Below, piece by piece: positions 56,101 through 64,000 of a stretch of DNA of 64,000 nt. This DNA comes from Phalacrocorax aristotelis (taxonomy: Eukaryota; Chordata; Aves; Suliformes; Phalacrocoracidae): the NCBI RefSeq assembly GCF_949628215.1, contig NC_134283.1, forward strand, positions 22,546,975 to 22,610,974. Direction: 5' to 3'. Within the stretch, counting starts at the first letter, position 1, and every line of letters starts with the position of its first letter. The notes under the pieces were generated by a model. That model was not told the DNA's origin and made no database searches. It saw only the letters and a list, made by a program, of their open reading frames with translations. The translations under genes were made by a program, and so were the position numbers.

Positions 56101-59100
56101 TGTAGATTTCAGCAAATATTTTCTACCTTTTAAAAATCAGCTGTTGTACAATATAAAATGGTAATCTCTTAAGAGCTCCCTGTGTCTGATAGCTTAATCC
56201 ATTACTGTATCATAGGGACTATAATTCAAAGTAGCTAATTTTCTCAGCAAATTCGAATTTTTTTGTTACTCTTTCTGTCTGAGGCCTGAATTTTCTGAAC
56301 CCGTAAAGATGGCAGTTTTGCCCCATGGCCTGAAAGCTTCTTGAATTGTTGGGGCCAGTGCAGGGAGATTTATTCCCACTAAGAATATATGCATCTAAAA
56401 ATAAAGTCTGCTTTGCGTAGCATTCATAGCTCTCTTAATCAGTGCTGTGGAAATTGAATTTTAGCCTTGCATTGAATGACCAGAGAGGAACCTGTGCACT
56501 TCTGCTTCCTGGATTGGGCTCCCTTAATTACTCTGATTTTTATGTACTACTGTAAGTTAGGTTGCACTGTTTGAAACTCTGAAATGCCATTAGTCTGGTG
56601 CTTGTGAGAGCTGTCAGGATTTTTTATGTGTATCAGGATGTATACTGTTCAAACTGTATGTTTAGAACATAAACGGGAAGCTGCTTCCTTCAGCTGTTGT
56701 GTTCTGTCCTTGATTTGTGGTGTCTGCTCAGGCTCTTGTTCTGCTTCCTTGAAAGGGAAAATCCCATTTGTACTCCAGTTTGGGTTCTCTGGTGGCACTG
56801 CCAGATTTTAGAGTTAGAAAGTGGGAAAGCTTCTTGTGCTTTCATGCAGTTAAAGCCTGTTGAGATGGTAGTCCCTGCTTTTCTTGGGAGAAAACAGTGA
56901 TGCGAATAGAGGGGTGGATGGTCGGAGACAGTGCTCTGCAGCGTCGTGGGTGGCAGCAGGGAGGATCAGATTTATGACTGAGCCCAACTCATAGTTCCAG
57001 TACCGAAAAGCTTGATTTTTGGGTGGGGTAGGTGTGATTGCTGTGCTATTTGTACTGGTCTGAGGAACAATACCCAGAGAACTGTGGTTTTATTTCCTAG
57101 AGGGCCTGAAAGGCAAACTCTGAAGCTTCTGTTATTGCCTTAAAAATGACCGAGTTGGGGTTTTAGTTTGTGTCCTGTTCTTGAGTCCTGAGTTCAACCA
57201 GCCCTTGTTCTTCAGGCTGGTTGCTGAAATCTGGTGCTCTGATAGGGACTGAATTCCCCTTGCTAGCTGCTTGTGGTGGCTTTTGTAGGTGTAAGTACTG
57301 TGGCATGGTGGCCTGTCTGCTTGATTTTTAACAAGTGTTTTTCATAAGACTTATGTTGGTCCTGTATGTTACACCTTGCCAGTAAGAATGTCTTGGAAAA
57401 CATGTACTTGCCGTGCTCAGTGACACTTTCTGGATTATTCCAAAAGAGGAATAGAGTTATTTAAAAAAAAAATCAGATACTGTGCTACTGAGAAATCTTA
57501 ATAACTTTTGTACCTATCCACCTTTCTACAAAGCTGTTTCACAGTCAGTGGGCTTTTAAACCTGGAAATAAAGGTAATGAATTATAGCTTGTCAGATGTA
57601 CAAAAAAGAAAAATACAAAGTTTTCTATAATTCTTCTTGCTGCAGTTTTAAATATGCTCTGAAATTCTTTCCTAGCACAGTTGCCTTGTCATTGAGGAAT
57701 GTTTTCAATATTAAACTTGAAAATTTCTTTTTCATGAGATGTAAGGTGTTTTCTTGTGTCAGTAAAACCTTGTGTAGCTTCTAGGAGGACACAGGGCTTT
57801 CTGTGGAAGAATCTGGAAGGCAGTGGATGATTTCACTTTCTTTACCAATAGTTTACCCATGTTTCTATTGAATGTAATAAACTTTTACCAAAGAGCAGAA
57901 TGACCTTGGTGCCCATGGAATAGGATTTGTTGCTCCTGATGCTTTTGGTGTCTGTGGAGGAAGAGGAGAGTAAATTTCCCTGCAGGTGTTGCATGTAAAC
58001 TTGCTAGTCCTGAGAGCTGTCTTGCTGCCTCTACAGCGGAGGCTGTCACCTGTGTGGATTCTTTCCTGTATCATGGGAGAAAATGTTTTACAGTGTAGGC
58101 AGATGTTAAATAAGCTGTAGTTCTAAGTGTAAGCCAGTGAAAACCTTTGTACAAAGGGAGAGGGGGAAATATTTTTTTCTCCTGTTCTACCCAGCACAGC
58201 CCTTTTACCCTGGCATGCTTGCCTCTCTGCTGTTCCCATTTAATTCTTGCAGAAGGATGGCCAGCACATCGAGCCATGCTGCTGCAGGGGTTGCTTTCTG
58301 AACTGTTTTGCTCTAAGCATTACACATGCCAAGTTAACAGAACACCTGTGCGATACATCTCAATGATGAGGCAGAAATCCTGTACTGGTGGTTTCAGCCA
58401 TACAGCCAAGACAGTAAAGCAATAGTTTTTATTCTGGAAAAGGCATCGTCAGACTCCTGCAATGAAGCCTAGTGACCTTTGTGTTTCGATCAAGTAGAGC
58501 TTCAAAACAGTGACTCTCTAGCTTGATTCCACCTCTGATAAATTACAGTACTGCTTCTCAGAGCAGCTTACGACTTCCTTTGAGATTCCTCAGACTGTTG
58601 GTTATGCAGGACTTGCTTTGGGATGCAATTTTATCACATTGGCAATCTGTAACTTAACAGATGAGATGTCAAGTGCCAAGTTTTGTGTTGTCATAGAAAT
58701 TTATTAAGCTGGCAAGCTCTGCTGTTGTAGCTCACTGGAAAGCTGTTGCAGTATAAGCCAAATGTTAGGCTTAGTTTATTGCAGTTCTTTGTGCTCGTTC
58801 ACAATTGCTTGTTTTAGTGTGTACGGTTGAGCGCAGTATTGCTTTGATGGTAGTGAGGCAAAATATTGCAGAGATGGTTAAAAAGCATGTTTTTTTAATA
58901 TAAACTTGTGATTGATGCTTTGAATGATTCTGACCTCTGATTGTTGCTGTATGGTATCTTAATAGATTATGCATCTCATTTTCTTTCTCACAGTGCTGAA
59001 AGGGTAGTCGTTCTTCTGACTGAGCTGTTTGCTACCTCTTTCAGACTGGCAAAATGCAAAAATGAATAAATATGGTCGGGTAGCGTGAAAGCAACTAAGC

Positions 59101-59508
59101 TTGTGTTGTGAAAACTTAATAGTACTTTTTCCTTGTGGACACAGTTATGTCAAATGGTTCATGTAAGTTGTCAAACATGTCTGTGTTATTTTGTTGTTAA
59201 ACTTTATTCTTCTTGTTTACCAAGGTAGCTTGCAAGCAAAAATATAAAAGAAAAAGCTCTGAGGCGTAACACTGAATTCTTGTAGGATTTAACTTCCTAC
59301 CCTGTAGTGTTCTGGTGGAAATAGAAAATACAGAGAAAACACTAAATGCTTTTAACACCATACAAACAGCTTGAAGATTTTTTTCTAATAAACCCTAAAA
59401 AAACTTACTTTAAATTGTCTGGTTCCATGGTAGAAGGTAACAGCAATGCCTAGAACATAGCTGTGAAGTTGCTGCTGAACTGATATCTAATGCAATATTG
59501 TCTTTCAG
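53128..59508 (+). other. CNOT1 intron 1 (6.4 kb)
   Basis: The first 600 bp are CpG island with the G-quadruplex motif. From about 53800 it is AT-rich, with no exon recognised. Human CNOT1 introns host H/ACA snoRNAs, but I could not recognise one here by eye. Confidence 0.6.
53264..53289 (-). promoter_or_regulatory. G-quadruplex motif on the minus strand
   Basis: The + strand reads C6-A-C5-A-C4-A-C7, so the minus (template) strand has four G-runs joined by single-T loops. This is the class of motif expected to form a very stable G-quadruplex. It lies 137 bp inside intron 1 of CNOT1. Confidence 0.75.
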
Positions 59509-59634
59509 GTGCCATGTTTCAGAACAGAGGAAGACAATTGAGAAAGAAGAGCTGAAGAAAGTAACACAGAACCAGATACAGGCTAATTGGGGGAAAAAAA
59601 ATTAACCTGTCTCTGAGGTGAATAAAGGGGAATA

Positions 59635-59694
59635 ATGGTGATTTTGCGCCGGGCTCGGCCGCCTGCTTCCGCCCCAACCAGCAATGAATCTTGA
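59635..59694 (+). promoter_or_regulatory. uORF overlapping the CNOT1 start codon
   Basis: ATG at 59635 opens a 19-codon frame ending in TGA at 59692-59694, in a different frame and overlapping the main ATG by 11 bp. It lies in the 5' leader part of exon 2 (59509-59683). Its codons are Arg/Pro/Ala-rich in an otherwise A-rich leader. Confidence 0.6.
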
Positions 59695-59785
59695 CTCGCT
59701 CTCGCTGGCCTTGTCTCAAATCAGCTACCTGGTGGACAATTTAACCAAGAAAAACTACCGAGCCAGCCAGCAGGAAATACAGCAT
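59684..59785 (+). CDS. CNOT1: CCR4-NOT complex scaffold subunit CNOT1, first coding exon (3' partial)
   Basis: CNOT1 is the very large scaffold of the cytoplasmic CCR4-NOT deadenylase, which shortens mRNA poly(A) tails. Only the first 34 codons are in the window. They begin [20 protein letters not shown] and continue [14 protein letters not shown], identical as far as I can judge to the vertebrate N-terminus, and end exactly at a GTAAGT donor. The exon begins at 59509 after TTGTCTTTCAG, with a leader of about 175 nt. The next exon, which in relatives continues with a HGPEADRHLL-like segment, is absent up to 64000, so intron 2 is longer than 4.2 kb. Position after SLC38A7 on the same strand matches human order. 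Confidence 0.96.
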
Positions 59786-61713
59786 GTAAGTAAACTAATG
59801 ATGCTGTGAAAGAAATTTTGGAAAGAGAAAAGTGGGAATGTCATCTGGAGTTTCAGTTACCATTTGAACTGTACTTCACAGTGCTCTTGTGTGCGTTACT
59901 GGGTGCTGTTTTCTGTGGTGTTGAGAATCGCAGCTTGCATCTCTGTTATTCCTCTTGGCTTCATCTGTCAGGTTGTGGAATATGGCATTTTGTATGTCAT
60001 ATGGCCTTTGTAGTTGAATATTAGGATTAACTGCTGCTCCTGGAGTATGGTATGCAAAGCTTTCATAACTCCTTCAGGTTAAATCTTTCAACTTCTGGAT
60101 ATTCCATAGGATATTGTTGTCTGGGAGCGGGAGGAAAACAACTGTCAGTTGTGGCACTGAAAGCATGAGTACATGCTTACTACATCTGAATGTTTTCCCA
60201 TACCTTGGATGGAAGTTTTTTTGCTCCTCTTTCAATGAAGTACGGCTTGGTGGTGAAGCCATGCTGACTTTCTCGGCCCTGGGTTTTCAGAAAGCAGGCA
60301 GAGTAACTGTAGATTGAAACCAAATATCTAAGGATTCTGCTTTAACTGACCCTTTTACAAATAGTTCTTGCTAGCAGGATGGGCAGCATTATCCGCAGAG
60401 GAGTGCTTAGGAAGAAGTGAATGTTACTGAGCCAGTTTTAGAAACTGGTTTAATTTAGTTCCCAGCAGACAGCTGGGCCAGTTAATATTTTTTCCTCTTA
60501 CACTAGTGCAGTCCTACAGTTATTTGAATCAGATTAGGAGGCCAGAGGGCTTAACACTGTGAGTTTCTGGTAACAGCTGACTTCTTTACTTATCTTGAGG
60601 TGAGAGGGGTCAATTTCAGCAGTATTGACTGTTTAAAATGATCTCATAAGCCATGGAGATGGATTACATCTCTTGTAACTTCTGTAAAGTTCCCATGTTT
60701 TTGCAAGTTTAGTACTTGCAGGGGCCTCACCTGAGATCCTGCTGTCCTTTCTAACAGTATCAGTTTCAACAGAAGACTTTTGCAGCAAGGTGTGACTGAG
60801 GCATGGCTTGCCGATCTGTAATGATCACTTACGCAAAGGGTAATAAACATGTCTTTGATTTGGGAGAAGATAGGGTTGATCTGCCATTCAGTTGGAATAT
60901 AGATCTCTAAAATGGGGACAGATTGTTCCTTATCATTCACAGCAGGCCTCTTAGACTCACTGTGTTGAGAGACTGGAAACCGGTCTGTGGAAATGGCTGG
61001 TTTGTGTATATTTGGTTATAAGACAGGTCTAGGATTTCAAAACTAAATTCCTAACATCTCTATGATCCCTTGTCTTTTTTTTTTTTAAACTTGGTATTAC
61101 TTCTGTGGTTGCTAGTACAATTTTTCCTTAGAGAGTTGAAGAGCTGATATGCACATGCTCTAACTCTTTGTCTCGCAGTACGCTGCTTGGTGTAAATTTT
61201 TGGCATAATTCACTTAATTTTACAAAGCTTATCTAAGCATACAGAGTATGTGGGAAACCATACTTGGAGTTGTTCTTGTCGCAGCTGACCAAAATGACAC
61301 CTGCATTTAAATATTGCTCACAAGCATAACAGTGGCAAAGCTTGAGGAACTAATTTCTGCTTAAACATGTTTTCAGTAGTCATTTAATACAGGTGATGCT
61401 TTAAGGCTGTTTTCAAAAAATATAATGTATGTTAAAAAAAACACCTTTTATGCATTTGTCAGAGAGACAAATTCTAAAGAGTGGCTTCCTCTGAAATGAG
61501 ATTTTGTGGTCTCCTTTTCCTGCATTAGTGGTAACGAGAGCCTGGTTGGAGAGGAGAGAAGGGCTTTGCGGCCAGATTCATCTGGGAAAGCAAAACTTTC
61601 ATCTAGAAAAGGAGAGTTATTTTTGATCTAACCCTGTGTTTGCCTAAGCAAAATCCAACTTGTCTCTGTAGGATAAATGCAAACGTGGGTGGGTCAAACC
61701 TTATCCTGAATCA

Positions 61714-61895
61714 CGGACTGGTTGAGGTTGGAATGGACCTCTGGAGGTCAGCTGGTCTCACCTCCTGCTCAAACAGGGTCACCTAGAGCTGGTTACGTAG
61801 GAATATGTCCAGACATTTTGGGTACCTCCATGGATGGAGGTTCCACAACCTCTCTGGGCAGTCTGTGCCAGTGCTTGGTCACCCTTCTGAGTGGG
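61714..61895 (-). mobile_element. CR1 LINE fragment in CNOT1 intron 2, antisense
   Basis: Reversed CR1 3' region: GGTTGGAATGGACCTCTGG, then a CTCCTGCTCAAACAGGGTCAC block, then CAACCTCTCTGGGCAGTCTG. About 180 bp, more diverged than the copies near GOT2. Confidence 0.82.
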
Positions 61896-61905
61896 TGTGT
61901 GTGGG

Positions 61906-61971
61906 AACAACAACAAACACACCCAAAAACCCCCACCCAACAAAAACAAAAAACCCAAACCCAAAACAAGT
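61906..61971. repeat. A/C-only simple repeat
   Basis: About 65 bp made almost only of A and C (AACAACAAACACACCC, CCCAACAAAAAC and similar) directly after the CR1 fragment. Confidence 0.8.
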
Positions 61972-64000
61972 CAGTCTTTTCAGATTATTTTATGATTGGA
62001 TACATTGTCTTTTAAATGTGTAGGATGGCTGCCAATATGAAGGTTTCTTTCAGCTCTTTCTACAGGAAAACTAGCAATTCTCATTCCCCATCTCCTAGAA
62101 AAGCTTTTATGTGAATGTAGTTAGAGTTGAAAGATACTGCACTGAACTTCTAGCTTTCACTTCCCCTCCTCCCCATATGTTAAATTATCAAATTACTAAT
62201 ATTGTGAAGTTACTTATATGCAAGGAAGCAAACTAATTCTGATGCAGAGAGGTTGTGTTGATGGCTTTAGTGGTAGTTTCCTTCTGTATCAATCTGCTTT
62301 GTTGAATTCCTCTTGGTCATGGTACCAGCTAGCTCCCTAGGAGTTTGGTCCAGCTTCGCGCCAGCCTTGTTACCACATCTAAATCTATGTATTTAATTGG
62401 GATTGCCTAAATGAATTGCCTGTTTTCTGAAGCCTTGAGCTAACTAGTAGAACTTGCTGTCAATTCAGTTTTGCTGCCTTTAGCACCAATCTGAGCATCT
62501 TGCTACCTAATCATGGGGGATGGCTGCCTTTGAAGACAGTGCTGTCAACATAACTGAAGTGAGCTATTTACTCGGAACTAATGTCACGATCATGTATATT
62601 CTAGCCTCTGGTCAAGAAGCAGAGCTCTATCTGACTTGGACATTTCTTTCCAGCAGAACAAAATTTTTCAGCCATTGGAATCAGCAGGCTGTGGGAGAAA
62701 GGGAAGCATGGTGTCAGATAATGGTAGAAGAATTGAGATGAGAACAATCAGATACAGCAGAGCTGGAGCAGACTCAGCCTAAAGCAATGCTATTTGTCTT
62801 TTTGCACAAAGAAGCTACTGGCAAACAAGGATATTTAAGATGGGGTGAAGCAGTGGGCTTGGTGGAGCCAGTCAGAGCATAGGCAGAGCTGCTGGTTTGT
62901 GCTGGCACATGTTGTGTCTGTCCTGCAGCTAGAAAGGGGGAAACAATGGCAAAAATTTTTCCAGTAGATGAAGGCTAGATTTGATGTTAATCGCTACTAT
63001 TTGGACAATAGCAGTAAGCTACTGGTGATTAAGTGATTTCAAATTTCTGCTGGTATGAATTTTCTTAAAAGCAAATAATGCAGTCCAGTTAGATGAGGTT
63101 TGAAGAAACAAATGCTGAAAAAACCTGAAGGTGCTTCAAACAACAAGTTGATGATCTGGTCTATAGCCAGGAGTTAAACTTAAGGCAAACAATGGGGGAT
63201 GCTAACAAAAATGTAATAGTGTCGTTAAGATTTAGTAATGAGTGATAGGTGTTGCAAATTAGGAAATGCAGTTCACCTATTTATGACTGAGATATAGAAT
63301 TCAGTTGAATGAGGTCTAATGACAGGGGAAAGACTTGGTAAAAGGTCTCAGCTGCAGGTGTTGAGCTGTGGTATTTGCTTTTAAAGCTTGCTAATGAGCA
63401 AGTTGGAGATGAACTTTTTTCCTTAGAGGGCAGGAAACACTTCCTGTATGGTATTCCCTTTCTGTCTTAAACTGTGGAGTAATGGCGGCCAAGTCTGTCA
63501 TGACCAGGAGACAGTATAGAAGCTGCCTGCAAGATCGGTGAAGGTGCTGTTTGGTGACTTATCTCTGGGATAAATTCCTTCTGCATAGGCGTAGCACAGA
63601 GGTACATGCTGTCCCAAGGCTGTGCTCTTGCAGAATTAGGCACTGCAGCTGTGGGAAGAAATGGGGAAAAGTGAGTCTGTGACACTGCAGATGCTGGGCT
63701 GGTTTGGTAGAAGAAAAACCTTGAAATCATCCACTAGATGACCTGAAACCCCTTTTTATTTAGCTTTTTAAGAATTCTACCCGTGACATACATGGCTTCT
63801 GTGTCAATGACTTGTGTCTACATCCTTTACTTCTTAGTTTATACTTCTCATTTGCAAATAGGGCTAATGACTTTGTTTCTTACTGATTAAAAAGGAACAT
63901 TCTTAGCAGTTTTGTTAAAACTGTAGATGACTTAAGCACTAGAAGTACTGGTGTATCCACAGCACTAGACCCAGATTTAGCTCTGTAATGACTGTTTGCT

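Larger units (their letters stand above)
59786..64000 (+). other. CNOT1 intron 2, to the window edge
   Basis: AT-rich intron sequence with a CR1 fragment and an A/C-rich tract (listed separately). No further CNOT1 exon and no recognisable RNA gene. Confidence 0.7.

Noticed and set aside
53128-64000. H/ACA snoRNAs, known from human CNOT1 introns
   Set aside because: I could not identify a convincing hairpin-hinge-hairpin with H and ACA boxes by eye. A covariance-model search would decide.

Overview
The window comes from a bird genome. The evidence is multi-exon vertebrate genes with GT/AG introns, CpG-rich promoters, and several 3'-end copies of CR1, the dominant LINE of birds and reptiles. 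The species cannot be told from the sequence. I could run no searches: gene calls rest on spliced translations that follow well-known vertebrate protein families, and every exon junction was checked for reading-frame continuity.

Layout, all genes on the + strand. (1) 1-8617: AT-rich, gene-poor DNA with a 250-bp solo LTR at 351-600. (2) 8618-15621: a purine nucleoside phosphorylase (PNP family) gene, five exons found, first coding exon not found. (3) 16161-22150: no gene seen, ending in two GC-rich minisatellites just before a TATA box. (4) 22215-28349: CALB2 (calretinin), 11 exons, complete. (5) 29219-30405: a 10-bp-period minisatellite split by a CR1 insertion. (6) 30466-30539: five tandem 16-bp units, each with a palindromic NRF-1-type site, ending 32 bp before the GOT2 start codon. 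(7) 30572-42013: GOT2 (mitochondrial aspartate aminotransferase), 10 exons, complete. (8) 45578-49803: SLC38A7 (SNAT7 amino-acid transporter), 10 coding exons, complete, plus untranslated 5' exons. (9) 52640-53127: the CNOT1 promoter and untranslated exon 1. The first coding exon is at 59684-59785 and the window ends in the next intron.

GOT2, SLC38A7 and CNOT1 are neighbours in the same order and orientation in human (16q21), which supports the calls. CALB2 and a PNP-family gene beside GOT2 is a different arrangement from human. GOT2 (glutamate/aspartate transamination) and SLC38A7 (glutamine transport) touch the same metabolic pool, but I see no evidence of co-regulation beyond adjacency.

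The most interesting structure is regulatory: the 5x NRF-1-type array on the GOT2 promoter. NRF-1 is the classic activator of nuclear genes for mitochondrial proteins. The array's 16-bp period also places two upstream ATGs in frame with the GOT2 presequence. Other notable items are five CCAAT boxes plus an NRF-1 site before CNOT1, a near-ideal G-quadruplex motif just inside CNOT1 intron 1, a short uORF overlapping the CNOT1 start codon, and the repeat-built CALB2 promoter.
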